NCBI GenBank assembly: GCA_963770995.1
Contig: CAVYRS010000001.1
Span: forward strand, 3,720,001-3,784,000
Reading direction: 5' to 3'
From: CAVSWN01 sp963770995
Lineage (GTDB): Bacteria > Acidobacteriota > Vicinamibacteria > Vicinamibacterales > CAVVIG01
DNA length: 64,000 nucleotides
The notes under the pieces are model-generated. The model ran no database searches and was not told where the DNA came from. It saw only the letters and a list, made by a program, of their open reading frames with translations. Within the stretch, counting starts at the first letter, position 1, and every line of letters begins with the position of its first letter. The translations under genes and the position numbers were made by a program. This document shows positions 43,788 to 53,644 of this stretch, piece by piece.

Positions 43788-45146
43788 ATGACGATGAGAG
43801 TCGCCAGCACGCAGGCGCAGGCGATTTCCGCTGAGCGTGCAGCAGGTTTTGCCAGATCCGGCATGTGGCTCGACTACGGCGCAGGCCTGTGCCAACCTGA
43901 TGTCTTCGACACCGCGCTCGGCGCCCACATCCGGGAACTCACCAACGTCAAAATCCGCCATTGTTTGACGATGCGCCCTCGCGCCGTGTTTGAAGCCGAT
44001 CCCGAAGGCCGTCATGTCTATTCGGTCAGCCTGCATTACTCGGGCTACGACCGAAGAATGCACGATTGCGGACGCTGCAATTACCTCCCGGTCAATCTTG
44101 GTGAAATCCCGGATTACTACCGGCGCTTCATCGACCCTGTCGACATCGTCATCCTCAAAACCTGCCCGATCGATGAAGACGGCTATTTCAATCTGAGCGC
44201 GGCGAACCTCTGGCATCGCGCCATCGTCGAGCGCGCCAGGATGGTCATCGTCGAGACGAACCGCGGGCTGCCCTATGTCTATGGCGAACAGACGGGCGTG
44301 CACGTCAGCGAGGTCGACTACGTGATCGAGGGCGACGACGCCCCGGCGCCCCAACTGCCGAATCCGCCACCGAACGAGATCGATGCAGCGGTGGGACGGC
44401 TGATCGCGGCGGAAATAAGCGACGGCGACTGCCTGCAAATCGGCATCGGCGGCATGCCCAATGCCGTCTGTGCGGTGCTGCTCGAAAGCGGCGTGCGCGA
44501 TCTGGGGGTGCACACGGAGATGATGACCGACGGCCTAGCCGACCTCTACAAGGCCGGACGCATCACGGGCGCCAGAAAAACGGTGAAACCGGAAAAGATC
44601 ATCTACACGTTCGCGCTCGGCTCGCGCGATCTGTACGCGACGCTCGACCGCAATCGCGACATGCAGTGCTGCCCTGTCGACTACACGAACGCCCCCCATG
44701 TCATCACGCAGAACGATCGCATGATCTCGATCAACAACACGACGCAGGTCGACTTGCAGGGACAGGCGGCCTCCGAGTCCGACGGTCATCGCCATCTCAG
44801 CGGCACCGGCGGGCAATTGCAGTTCGTGCGCGGCGCTTACGCCTCGAAAGGCGGCAAATCGTTCATCTGCCTCTCGTCGACCTACGACAAGCGCGGTGAG
44901 CGCCGCAGCCGGATCGTGCTGAACCTGACGCAAGGCAACGTCGTGACCACGCCTCGCTCCGACGTCATGTTCATCGTCACCGAGTACGGTATGGTCAATT
45001 TGAAGGGGAAGTCCGTCGCCGAACGCGCCAACGCGCTCATCGGCATCGCGCATCCGGACTTTCGCGAGGGTCTCGAGCGTCAGGCCTACGAGCACTGTCT
45101 GATTCCGCGCGGCTTTTTCGCTCAAACGACAGGGGCAGGCACATGA
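43788..45146 (+). CDS. Acetyl-CoA hydrolase/transferase family (4-hydroxybutyrate- or butyryl-CoA:acetate CoA-transferase type)
   Basis: This is a protein of about 452 residues. Features are the N-terminal MWLDYGAG region, CPIDEDGYFNLSAANLW, the CoA-binding GIGGMPNAV, and the catalytic glutamate in SDVMFIVTEYGMVNLKGKSV. Such enzymes move CoA between carboxylates through a glutamyl-CoA intermediate. Exact acceptors (acetate, butyrate, 4-hydroxybutyrate) cannot be fixed. ATG 43788 fits the family N-terminus; the frame is open upstream. Its stop overlaps the start of a crotonase gene (ATGA), so the two act together, probably on a short acyl-CoA. Confidence 0.85.
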   Translation: MTMRVASTQAQAISAERAAGFARSGMWLDYGAGLCQPDVFDTALGAHIRELTNVKIRHCLTMRPRAVFEADPEGRHVYSVSLHYSGYDRRMHDCGRCNYLPVNLGEIPDYYRRFIDPVDIVILKTCPIDEDGYFNLSAANLWHRAIVERARMVIVETNRGLPYVYGEQTGVHVSEVDYVIEGDDAPAPQLPNPPPNEIDAAVGRLIAAEISDGDCLQIGIGGMPNAVCAVLLESGVRDLGVHTEMMTDGLADLYKAGRITGARKTVKPEKIIYTFALGSRDLYATLDRNRDMQCCPVDYTNAPHVITQNDRMISINNTTQVDLQGQAASESDGHRHLSGTGGQLQFVRGAYASKGGKSFICLSSTYDKRGERRSRIVLNLTQGNVVTTPRSDVMFIVTEYGMVNLKGKSVAERANALIGIAHPDFREGLERQAYEHCLIPRGFFAQTTGAGT

Positions 45147-45943
45147 CAACGAACACTACGACCCAGACCGAGAGTCTGCTGCTGTGCGAGTCACGGGACG
45201 GGGTCGCCACGGTGACGCTCAACCGTCCCGGCCAGTTCAACGCGCTCTCGAGTGCGCTCATCGACGAGCTGCAGTCGACCTTCGACCGCCTCGCCGCGGA
45301 TTCGACGATCCGCGTGGTCGTGCTCGCGGCCAATGGCCGGGGGTTCTGCGCCGGACATGATCTCAAGGAGATTCGGGCGATGGGCAGCGTGCCCGACGTC
45401 GAGGCGCTGTTCGCGCGCTGCAGCCGCATGATGATGACCATCACGACGCTGCCGCAGCCGGTCATCGCGAGAGTGCACGGCATCGCGACGGCGGCCGGGT
45501 GTCAACTGGTCGCCACGTGCGACCTCGCCGTGGCCTCCACGGCGGCGACCTTCGCCACGCCGGGCGTGAACATCGGCGCGTTCTGTTCCACTCCTAGCGT
45601 TGCCCTGGGTCGATCGGTCGGCCGCAAACACGCCATGGAGATGCTGCTGACAGGCGAAATGGTGAGCGCCGCGCGCGCCTACGAGATCGGACTCGTCAAT
45701 CGCGTCGTGTCGCCAGAGGCGCTCGACGCCGAGGTCGAGACGCTGGCGAGAGTGATCGCGTCGAAGTCGTCGGCAGTCATCGCGTCCGGCAAGCAACTCT
45801 TCTACCGTCAGCTCGAGCTGTCGCTCGGCGATGCCTACGGCGTGGCTGGACACGCCATTGCCTGCGACTTCTTCGCGGACGACGGCAAGGAAGGGGTGGA
45901 CGCGTTCCTCGGCAAGCGCGCGCCGCGATGGAAGAATCGATGA
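45143..45943 (+). CDS. Enoyl-CoA hydratase/isomerase (crotonase) family protein
   Basis: This is a 266-residue crotonase fold: VATVTLNRPGQFNALSSALI, the oxyanion-hole segment RGFCAGHDLKEIRAMG, and HGIATAAGCQLVATCDLAVA. At the second catalytic region the sequence is ATFATPGVNIGAFCSTP without the usual glutamates, as in ECHDC3-like proteins, so classical hydratase chemistry is doubtful. It overlaps the CoA-transferase gene by four bases, which argues for a common acyl-CoA substrate. It ends two bases from the convergent carbonic anhydrase gene. Confidence 0.87.
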   Translation: MTTNTTTQTESLLLCESRDGVATVTLNRPGQFNALSSALIDELQSTFDRLAADSTIRVVVLAANGRGFCAGHDLKEIRAMGSVPDVEALFARCSRMMMTITTLPQPVIARVHGIATAAGCQLVATCDLAVASTAATFATPGVNIGAFCSTPSVALGRSVGRKHAMEMLLTGEMVSAARAYEIGLVNRVVSPEALDAEVETLARVIASKSSAVIASGKQLFYRQLELSLGDAYGVAGHAIACDFFADDGKEGVDAFLGKRAPRWKNR

Positions 45944-45944
45944 A

Positions 45945-46544
45945 CTACAGGAACCGCACCCGCCCGTTCGTGAGCTCGTAGACGGCACCCACGAGCTTCA
46001 TCGTCCCTTCGGCCGTTCGGGCCTTGCCCTCCGGGGTCTCCAGCACTTGACGCATCGACCAGCGCACGTTGGCCTCCACGGCCTCGCGAATTTCCGCCTC
46101 CGGCGCCAGTCCATCCGGGAGATCGCGAAGTCCAGGCAGGATGGCGTCGAGCAGCAGCGCAATGCGGGCAGGCTCCTGCGCGCCGCTCCGCTTGGCGGCA
46201 AGCGCCGCCCCGACGGCCCCGCAGCCGTCGTGGCCGAGCACGACGAACAGCGGCGTGCGCAGATGCACACCGGCGTACTGAAGCGTCCCGAGCACCTCGG
46301 GCGCGATCACGTTGCCCGCCACGCGGACGATGAACAACTCGCCGAAGCCGGCGTCGAATATCAGTTCGGGCGGCACGCGCGAATCGCTGCAGCCGAGAAT
46401 CGTCGCGTACGGACGCTGCGCCTTGGCGAGCTGGGCCAGGATCTCCTTCTGAATGGTCGGAAAGCGTGCTTCGCCGCGGACGAACCGCTCGTTGCCGGCT
46501 GTCAAACGCGCGAGAGCCTCGTCCGCGGTGTAGGAAGCCGGCAT
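45945..46544 (-). CDS. Beta-class carbonic anhydrase
   Basis: This 199-residue protein has the complete zinc site: Cys52, Asp54 and Arg56 in ILGCSDSRVPPE, and the His and Cys in VLGHDGCGAVGA. It interconverts carbon dioxide and bicarbonate in the cytoplasm. The length and order are normal. It lies convergent to the crotonase gene with a one-base gap, so the two genes probably share terminator sequence. Confidence 0.93.
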   Translation of the reverse strand: MPASYTADEALARLTAGNERFVRGEARFPTIQKEILAQLAKAQRPYATILGCSDSRVPPELIFDAGFGELFIVRVAGNVIAPEVLGTLQYAGVHLRTPLFVVLGHDGCGAVGAALAAKRSGAQEPARIALLLDAILPGLRDLPDGLAPEAEIREAVEANVRWSMRQVLETPEGKARTAEGTMKLVGAVYELTNGRVRFL

Positions 46545-46566
46545 GTGTGCTGGCCCGGGAGCTACA

Positions 46567-47519
46567 TCAGTCTTGCGTCACCGGGGTCCAGGACCGGTCG
46601 GGATTGAACCGCTCTATTTTCTTGAATTCGTCGAGCGTGTCCTGACCCGAGATCCTTCTGATAGACCACGCCGTCGTGGCTGACCATGAAGGTCTTGCAC
46701 GCCGGTGATGCCGTATTCGGCCGGCGCCGCCACGAGCGCAAAGCCGCCGATCATCGCGCCCTTCACCACGAAGTCCATCTGGCCGAGCGGGGCCGCCGGG
46801 CCCTGCCCCTTGAGAATCTTGAAGAAATAGCCATGGTAGGGGTCCGCACGGTTGCTGTAGCCCTGCTCGATCGCGCGCGCAATTTTTTCGCCGATTGGCC
46901 CGTCCCACTTGCCGTCAGCGGTTTGCCACGCCAGGCCGTCCTGTTTGCCTGGTGTGCTGATGATGCGCTGCGCGTACTGGTTCACCTCGTAGCCCTCGCG
47001 CTTCTGGAGCGCGTATTCATGCTGCGCGTCGACGTAGCCGCGGCAGATCGTGATCGCGTCCAGCTCGTTGGCCCCGATACGGCGATACGAGCAGCTCGCG
47101 GCGGCCGGCCTTCGGATCGAACGACCATGTCGCACCGCGCTTCACGATCGGAATCGGAAACGGCCATTCCTCGTCTGCCGACGAGCACAAAGGCGCGGCG
47201 CCCGGTTCTTCGGATCCACCGACACGCGTGTCTTTTCGCGAGCCTGCGCGGCGAATTCCGTCGCGCGCTGGCGATCGTGCGCGTATTCGCCCGAGAGCAC
47301 GATGTCGGCATCGGTGGAACCAAACAGTTGCCGGAGCGCGCGAACGTCGAATTTCTCCGCCGCGACGATCAGCGCGTCGGCCGCCTGTCGCGGCGTCGCG
47401 AACGCCTTGGCCGCGTCAGCGGAGCGGCGGCTGCCTCCGCAAACGGCTATCGAGGTCAGGCACACGCAGGCGATCGCTGCGAGGCCAGTGAGAATGTCTT
47501 GTGCGCGTGTGAATCGCAT
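46567..47519 (-). pseudogene. DUF2950 protein, several frameshifts
   Basis: The pieces of a DUF2950 protein follow in order but in different frames. They are a signal/anchor start (MRFTRAQDILTGLAAIACVC), the FATPRQAADALIVAAEKFDV repeat, the FDVRALRQLFGSTDADIVLS segment, the YVDAQHEYALQKREGYEVNQ core, ISTPGKQDGLAWQ, DPYHGYFFKILKGQGPAAPL, and the end LDEFKKIERFNPDRSWTPVT. At least four shifts are needed to read it. DUF2950 genes are typically found beside DUF3300 genes, as here. The product would be periplasmic and of unknown function. Confidence 0.75.
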
Positions 47520-47558
47520 GTTCCTGCTCCTGCGGTGCGCCGCATCCACGTCCCTCTA

Positions 47559-49056
47559 TCACCGTCGTCCGCCGCCACCGCCGCGGCCGCCGCCACCTCC
47601 GCGACGCCGCCACCTCCGCGACTCCCGCCGCCGCTGAAACCGCCCGACCGGCTGCCCGATCCGCTGCGAGATTGCATGCTGTGACGAGCCGCGGTTGCTG
47701 CTCGCGCGCGCGCTGGCGCCGTCGTATCGCTGGGAGCCGCTGCCGAACGCGTGGTTGCTCGCCGCTGCCGCGTGAGAGATCGCGCTGTCCGACGCGATCG
47801 GCTCCGCCGGCTGCGCCGCTGCCGCGTGAAAAATCACGCGAGCTGAGTTGACCCGAACCGCCGGCACCCGTCCGATTGGCGCCGGCGCCCCAATTGCCGC
47901 CTGCCCGACCGGCAGCCGCGCGATCCGCGGCGCCCGCCCGATTGGCCGCACCAGCCCGATTGGCGGCGTCGCCACGGAACTGCCCCTGCTGGCCCGCACC
48001 TGCCCGGCTGGCCGCGCCGCTAGTGCCTACCGCGCGATTGCTCTGCAGGTTGCCGCCTTGCCGCGCCACCTGCTGCCGGGCGCCCGCCTGCCGATTGGCC
48101 AGCGAGTCGCCTCGCGCCGCGCCGCCGTATCTGTTCGCGGTCGCCCGATCGCGATACGGCGCGCCGCCGCGATGCGCCGCGTTGTGCTGCCAGTTGTTGT
48201 TGATGGTGCCGCCGCGGTAGCCGGCGTTGATGTTCGCGTTCCGGACGAAGTTGTTGTTGCGATTGATCGAGATGTTGTTGTTGCCCCAGCCCGCATTCCA
48301 GCCCCAGCCGCCGCCTCCCCACGCCGCGCCCATGGCGACGCCGACGCCCCAGGAGACCGCCATCCCCGCCGCGACGGCGCCCGCCGACGGGTAGTAAGGC
48401 GGGTAGTAGATCGGCGGATACGGATAGATCGGCGCGCCGTACACCGCGACCGGGTTGTACGACGGCACGTACACGACTTCTGGACTCGCTTGTTCGATCA
48501 CGATCACTTGCTCGTGTTCGATGACTTGCGTTTCCACGATCTGCTGTTCGGTCGTCTTCAGATTGCCGGTGCCCTGCGCTTTCCCACGCATGCGCTGCAC
48601 GGCGTGCATGACATCGGCCTGCTGAGCGAGGAACGCGTTGCCCAGATCGGTCGTCCACTGGACGTCGTCCGCCAACCGCTTGACCACGTCGGGCAGCAGG
48701 GCCATCGCCTGCACGCTGGGATCCCAGGGCTGCTGCGCCGCTGCATCCGCCAGCGCTTTGTCCTTCAGCCCGGGATTTCGCGTGAGCCACTGCTGGAGCT
48801 GCATGAGCTCGAGCGGATAGGTGGATGCCGCCAGCGTTTGTGCCAGGAGCGGGTCGGGATACAAAGCGATCGGGGCCACCAGCGAATCGAGCTGGTCGGG
48901 CGGAATCGGCGCCGCCTCTTGTGACGCCGAGCTCTGCACGCTGGGCCGAGGAGCCCAGCCGGCCGCGAACGCGTTGCCCGAGCCGATCGCGACGGAACAG
49001 ATCACTGCGAGCGCATTCCGCGCCGTCTTGCTCATCAGCGTTGATTGTGGATTCAT
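47559..49056 (-). CDS. DUF3300 protein, Gly/Arg/Asn-rich tail, frameshifted near the 3' end
   Basis: ATG 49056 opens a signal peptide (ARNALAVICSVAIGSGNAFA) and a conserved DUF3300 domain: LDSLVAPIALYPDPLLAQTL, YPLELMQLQQWLTRNPGLKD, WDPSVQAMALLPDVVKRLAD, and the PEVVYVPSYNPVAVYG box. A Tyr/Pro-rich hydrophobic hinge follows (PIYPYPPIYYPPYYP), then a long low-complexity Asn/Arg/Gly tail. The tail changes frame at least three times (near 47830 and twice near 47600) before a probable GGGGRR end at 47559. DUF3300 proteins are exported, often paired with DUF2950, with unknown role. Confidence 0.75.
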
Positions 49057-49192
49057 GACCGTCACCGATCGTGAACGGTGCAAAGCCAAGTCCTTGAAGG
49101 CAAGGGGTTTTTGAACGTGTCGCGAGCGCTGCCGGTCAGCGCTGACAGCATCTCGCCGTGGGCCTGTCAGCGGATGGTGGTGGTGGTCCCGA

Positions 49193-50338
49193 TCAGTCTC
49201 GCCACCACGTCTTGAGCGCGCCGGCCGAGTCGAACCAGAATCGCCGTTCAGTCCACCCGAGTGCGAACAGCGCGAGGTTCTGATCGTCGTACCTGGCTGG
49301 TTTGCCGTAGAGGCCGGTTCTGGAATCGATCGCCGATCGCAGTCGACTGAACTGCGCGTCTGCGAGCTTCTTTTCGTTGATCGCGGAGAGATAGGGAAGC
49401 AGAGCAGCGGAGAAACCGACGGGCCCATTCGGCGCCGCGACGCTGCCATCGGCTCTCACGGTCTCGGGAGGAACCGCGTTCCTCCGAAGCCAATCAGCCA
49501 TCCCGAAGAGCGAACGCAGCAGCACTTCTCGTCCGGGCGTGGCCGGGTCGAGCATACCGGCCCACAAATACACGCGAATCGCATCGTAGCCGCCGGTGTC
49601 CGACGCGCTGAAGCCCCTGCCCGGGGCGAAGTCGATCCAATCCATCGCGAACCCGCGAGGCGCGGACGCGCTCACCAGCGTTGAAATGCGTTGCGCCAGG
49701 CGTTCCCACGGTCCCTCGGGCAGCAGCTGACCGAGACGCACGAAGAGCTGCAATGGCAGGTAGCTCGCGTTCAGCCGAACGGTTTCGTCCTGGCGAAATC
49801 CTTTTGGTGCGGGCAGGAGCACCGGTCCGATGCCTTCGATGTCGGCGACCTCCTCGTCGGCGATCCGTTTGGCCAACGAGCGTCCAATCGATGTGTATCG
49901 TTGGTCGTTCCACGCTCGCCCGGCTTCAAGGAGCGCATATGCCATCCACACGTCGGCGTCGGCCGCGGCGTTGGTGTCGAGCACTCCCCATCGATTGTCC
50001 GCGTCGCGGCCCCACAGCCACGCGGGCAGTCGGGCTGTGAGATCACCGGCCGCGAGGTTCTGCTCCGCCCACCGAAGCAAGGCGTCGAAGCGCGAACGAT
50101 CGTTGGCCACCAGCGCGAAGAACATCGCGTAGGCCTGGCCTTCGGATGTGGTGCGATCGCCTGCGTCGCGATCGATGACGCGGATCTGGGTGTCGAGAAA
50201 GGCGCCCGAGTAATTCCGATACAACGTGGGCCATGTTGTCTGTCCGGAGCAGTCGATGGCCGTGACGGCAACCACGAACGAGCTCATCAGCGCCCGCACG
50301 CTGAGCCGCGTAAACATGGAAAAGAACTTGAATCCCAA
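49193..50338 (-). CDS. bcsZ: Glycoside hydrolase family 8 endoglucanase of the cellulose synthesis locus
   Basis: This 381-residue protein has an N-terminal hydrophobic signal (VRALMSSFVVAVTAIDCSGQ). The GH8 catalytic acid lies in RTTSEGQAYAMFFALVANDR and the base region in ADADVWMAYALLEAG. A typical GH8 barrel runs to the end. BcsZ enzymes cut beta-1,4-glucan in the periplasm and are needed for, or tune, cellulose export. It faces away from the bcsABC frame, sharing a 138-base intergenic region, whereas in many bacteria bcsZ is inside the operon. Confidence 0.9.
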   Translation of the reverse strand: MGFKFFSMFTRLSVRALMSSFVVAVTAIDCSGQTTWPTLYRNYSGAFLDTQIRVIDRDAGDRTTSEGQAYAMFFALVANDRSRFDALLRWAEQNLAAGDLTARLPAWLWGRDADNRWGVLDTNAAADADVWMAYALLEAGRAWNDQRYTSIGRSLAKRIADEEVADIEGIGPVLLPAPKGFRQDETVRLNASYLPLQLFVRLGQLLPEGPWERLAQRISTLVSASAPRGFAMDWIDFAPGRGFSASDTGGYDAIRVYLWAGMLDPATPGREVLLRSLFGMADWLRRNAVPPETVRADGSVAAPNGPVGFSAALLPYLSAINEKKLADAQFSRLRSAIDSRTGLYGKPARYDDQNLALFALGWTERRFWFDSAGALKTWWRD

Positions 50339-50476
50339 CGCTGCCTCGATCCAGAGTTGCGCCTATAAAGTAACAGTCTCGCCGACCTGAGAGAACGTTG
50401 AAAGAGCCGCGAACCCACAACTGATCGCGGCGAGCCGATCGCTCGAATTCCGACGCGGCCAACCTGGCAATTCACA

Positions 50477-53400
50477 GTGGCTGAGACCGGGCTTCACGTC
50501 GAACCTATGACATCTCGCGTCGCGATTGCGTTCGCGATCGCTGCGGCGGTCGTGCTGACGCCGCTCCTGACGCTGCCGCTTGGCTGGCAGGAGCAAGCCG
50601 TCTTCGCCGCGGCGCTGATCGCGATCGCCGCCCTCCTCAATCGCTCGCTTCATACCACAACGATCACCGTGCTCCTCATGTCGCTGTCGGTATTCAGCTC
50701 GCTCCGCTACGGATACTGGCGCTCGACGCAAACATGGGACGGCATCATGAGCGCCGGTCACCTCCGCCAGTGGGACACGATGTTCGTTCTCCTGATGTTG
50801 TGTGCGGAGTTGTACGCGTTGACGACGCTCGTGCTCGGCTACTTTCAGACCTTGCGTCCGCTCAGGCGCCAGCCAGTTCCACTAATGCCTGACTCCAGGA
50901 CCTGGCCGTCGGTCGATGTCCTCATTCCGACCTGCAACGAGCCGCTCCCGGTGGTGCGGGCGACCGTGCTTGGCGCCCTCGCCATGGACTATCCCGCCGG
51001 CAAGATGCGCGTGGCGCTGCTGGACGATGGCAACCGGGAGGAGTTCCGGGAATTTGCGGCGACGGTGGGCGTGGCCTACCTGGCGCGCGCCGATCACGCG
51101 CATGCGAAGGCCGGCAACCTCAACCACGCTCTCGCGCGCACGACCGCCGAGTACGTCGCCATCTTCGACTCGGATCACGTGCCGACGCGCACGTTCCTGC
51201 AGATGACGCTCGGCTGGTTCCAGCGCGATCCGCGACTCGGCCTCGTCCAGACGCCGCATCACTTCTATTCGCCGGATCCGTTCGAGCGCAATCTCGGGCA
51301 CTTTCGCCGCGTGCCCAATGAAAGCGAGCTGTTCCACCGCCTGATCCAGGACGGCAACGATCTCTGGAATGCGAGTTTCTTCTGCGGCTCGTGTGCGGTG
51401 ATGCGGCGCGCCGCGCTCGAAGCGATCGGCGGCATCGCCGTCGAGACGGTCACCGAGGACGCGCACACGGCCTTGCGCATGCAGCGCCGCGGATGGAACA
51501 CGGCGTACATCAACAGCCCGCAGGCCGCCGGTCTCGCGACGGAGAGCCTGGCGGCGCACATCGGCCAGCGCATCCGCTGGGCGCGCGGCATGGTGCAGAT
51601 CCTGCGGCTCGAGAATCCGCTGTTCGGCCCCGGCCTGTCGATTCCCCAACGCCTCTGCTACTTCAACGCCGCCGCGCATTTCCTGTTTGCGCTGCCGCGA
51701 CTGGTCTTTCTCACGATTCCCCTGGTCTATCTGCTCCTGGGCATGGTGAACATCTACGGCCATTCGCTCGCCATCTTCGCCTACGCGCTGCCGCACATCG
51801 TGCTTGCACACATGACGAACGCGCGCGTGCAGGGCCGCCATCGCTTCTCGTTCTGGAGCGAAGTCTACGAAACGGTGCTGGCGCCGTATATCCTCGTCCC
51901 CACGCTGCTCGCGCTGATCAGTCCGCGCCTTGGCCGGTTCAACGTCACGAGCAAAGGTGGCGTCATCGATCGCTCGTATTTCGATCGCCGCATCGCGCTG
52001 CCGTTCTTGTGCCTGCTCGTGCTGAACATCGCGGGGCTGTTCATGGCCGGCCGGTTGTGGATGACCGACCCCGCACACCGCGACACCGTGATCATGAACG
52101 CGGCATGGACGCTCTACAACATCCTCGTCCTCTCGGTCGCGGCGTCGGTCGCCTTGGAGACACGCCAGCGCCGCGCCGCCGCCCGCGTGAACGTGCCGGC
52201 TCGTCTCACGCTGATCACCGAGGACGGACGCCGCCTCGCCGCCACCGCGTGCGATCTTTCGCGAGGAGGCGCTGCCGCCCGTCTGGCACTGCCCGCGCGC
52301 CTTCAGGAAGGCGACGTTGTCGTCGCCGCCTTCGAGCATGAGGGATCGCGCTGCGAGATAGGTGCGCGCGTCGTCTGCGCCGCCGGCGCAGCGCAGCACC
52401 TGGCGTTTGCCGCGCTCGACCTGCGTCAGGAGGAGTTCCTGACGCGTCTCATCTACTCGCGGCCCGAGGCCTGGCTCTCCTGGCACGCGCCGCGGCCGGT
52501 CGATCGTCCGTGGAGAAGTCTGCTCGACATTGTCGTGCTGGGTGTGCGCGGTCTGGTGTTCGTGCCGCTTGCCTTCTTCACCACGCCCGTCGCGCGCCGG
52601 CGGCGGAAGCGGGCGCCGGCGGTTGCGGCGCTCGTCCCGTTGCTTGGACTGGTGATGCCTGCCCGTCTCGACGCCGCCCCGCAGTCGGCGACGTTTCAGG
52701 AGGTGTACGAGCTCAGCGCCATCGGCGCACCGAACGGCCTGGCGTTGGAGGGCGTCGGCGTCTCTCAGAACCTGTTCTTTGGCGTCCCGCTCACCAAGAT
52801 CATCACCAGCGCGACGCTCGGCCTTCGCTACACGTCTCGGATGCCGAGTGATGGCGAGCTGGTCCTGTGGCTGAACGGCACCCGGCTGGGAACGGTACGA
52901 TTCACGCCCGGCACTGATCTGCAGGTCGAGGTCCCGCTACCCACCGATCTGCTGATCACGGACAACACGTTGACGCTGCAGCTCGCGAACTGCGACGGGT
53001 GCGGCGAGCGTCATCCTCCCGCGATCGCGATCGACGCGAGGAGCACGCTGGCCATCGGCGGCTCGAAGCTCCCGCTGCCGAACGACCTGTCGCTGCTGCC
53101 GATTCCGTTTGTCGATCCGACCGGGCAGCGCTCGTGGCAACTGCCTGTGGTGTTTTCGAACGGGCCCGACCTGACAACACTGCAGGCAGCGGCCGTCGTC
53201 GCCTCGTGGTTCGGCGTGTTTTCTGACGTACGCGGTGTCCGGTTCCCCGTCCACGTCGGCGATCTTCCCGAAGGCAACGCGGTGGTGCTCGCGTTGAGCG
53301 GTTCCAGCCTGGCGGCGCGCCTGTCCATTCCGAGGCAATCGGGATCGCTCGTCGCCGTGCGCGAGAATCCTCGAGACCCGTACGGTGCCTTGCTGATCGT

Positions 53401-53644
53401 TGCCGGCGACACCGCCGGCGAGCTGCTGGCGGCCGCGCGTGCCCTCGTCACGCGCTCAGCATTTCCTCAGCATGCCGGCTTCATCGCGCCGCGCGATGTG
53501 CCGCTGTCCGCCCTCGAGAGGCGATCCGCGCCGCGATGGCTCGCCACCGACACGCCCGCGCCGATCGGCATGTACACCAGCGCCGACCGCTTGACGGCTT
53601 CAGGGCTCCGGGTCGGTCAACATCTACTTCCGGTTGCCGCCTGA
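50477..53644 (+). CDS. bcsA: Cellulose synthase BcsA fused to BcsB (first part of a BcsA-BcsB-BcsC frame)
   Basis: Residues 1 to about 705 are BcsA: N-terminal TM helices, a GT2 domain with IPTCNEPLP, LLDDGN, FDSDHVPTRTF, TEDAHT and GQRIRWARGM, more TM helices, and a c-di-GMP-binding PilZ domain (RRAAAR and DLSRGG). At residues 707-733 a basic stretch and hydrophobic core (RRRRKRAPAVAALVPLLGLV) ending LDA look like a retained signal peptide. BcsB then begins (APQSATFQEVYELSAIGAPN). The frame closes at 53644 because of one extra base near 53606. The other frame continues the BcsB sequence (SGSVNIYFRLPPDLFLRARP). ATG 50507 is an alternative start. Confidence 0.88.
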   Translation: MAETGLHVEPMTSRVAIAFAIAAAVVLTPLLTLPLGWQEQAVFAAALIAIAALLNRSLHTTTITVLLMSLSVFSSLRYGYWRSTQTWDGIMSAGHLRQWDTMFVLLMLCAELYALTTLVLGYFQTLRPLRRQPVPLMPDSRTWPSVDVLIPTCNEPLPVVRATVLGALAMDYPAGKMRVALLDDGNREEFREFAATVGVAYLARADHAHAKAGNLNHALARTTAEYVAIFDSDHVPTRTFLQMTLGWFQRDPRLGLVQTPHHFYSPDPFERNLGHFRRVPNESELFHRLIQDGNDLWNASFFCGSCAVMRRAALEAIGGIAVETVTEDAHTALRMQRRGWNTAYINSPQAAGLATESLAAHIGQRIRWARGMVQILRLENPLFGPGLSIPQRLCYFNAAAHFLFALPRLVFLTIPLVYLLLGMVNIYGHSLAIFAYALPHIVLAHMTNARVQGRHRFSFWSEVYETVLAPYILVPTLLALISPRLGRFNVTSKGGVIDRSYFDRRIALPFLCLLVLNIAGLFMAGRLWMTDPAHRDTVIMNAAWTLYNILVLSVAASVALETRQRRAAARVNVPARLTLITEDGRRLAATACDLSRGGAAARLALPARLQEGDVVVAAFEHEGSRCEIGARVVCAAGAAQHLAFAALDLRQEEFLTRLIYSRPEAWLSWHAPRPVDRPWRSLLDIVVLGVRGLVFVPLAFFTTPVARRRRKRAPAVAALVPLLGLVMPARLDAAPQSATFQEVYELSAIGAPNGLALEGVGVSQNLFFGVPLTKIITSATLGLRYTSRMPSDGELVLWLNGTRLGTVRFTPGTDLQVEVPLPTDLLITDNTLTLQLANCDGCGERHPPAIAIDARSTLAIGGSKLPLPNDLSLLPIPFVDPTGQRSWQLPVVFSNGPDLTTLQAAAVVASWFGVFSDVRGVRFPVHVGDLPEGNAVVLALSGSSLAARLSIPRQSGSLVAVRENPRDPYGALLIVAGDTAGELLAAARALVTRSAFPQHAGFIAPRDVPLSALERRSAPRWLATDTPAPIGMYTSADRLTASGLRVGQHLLPVAA

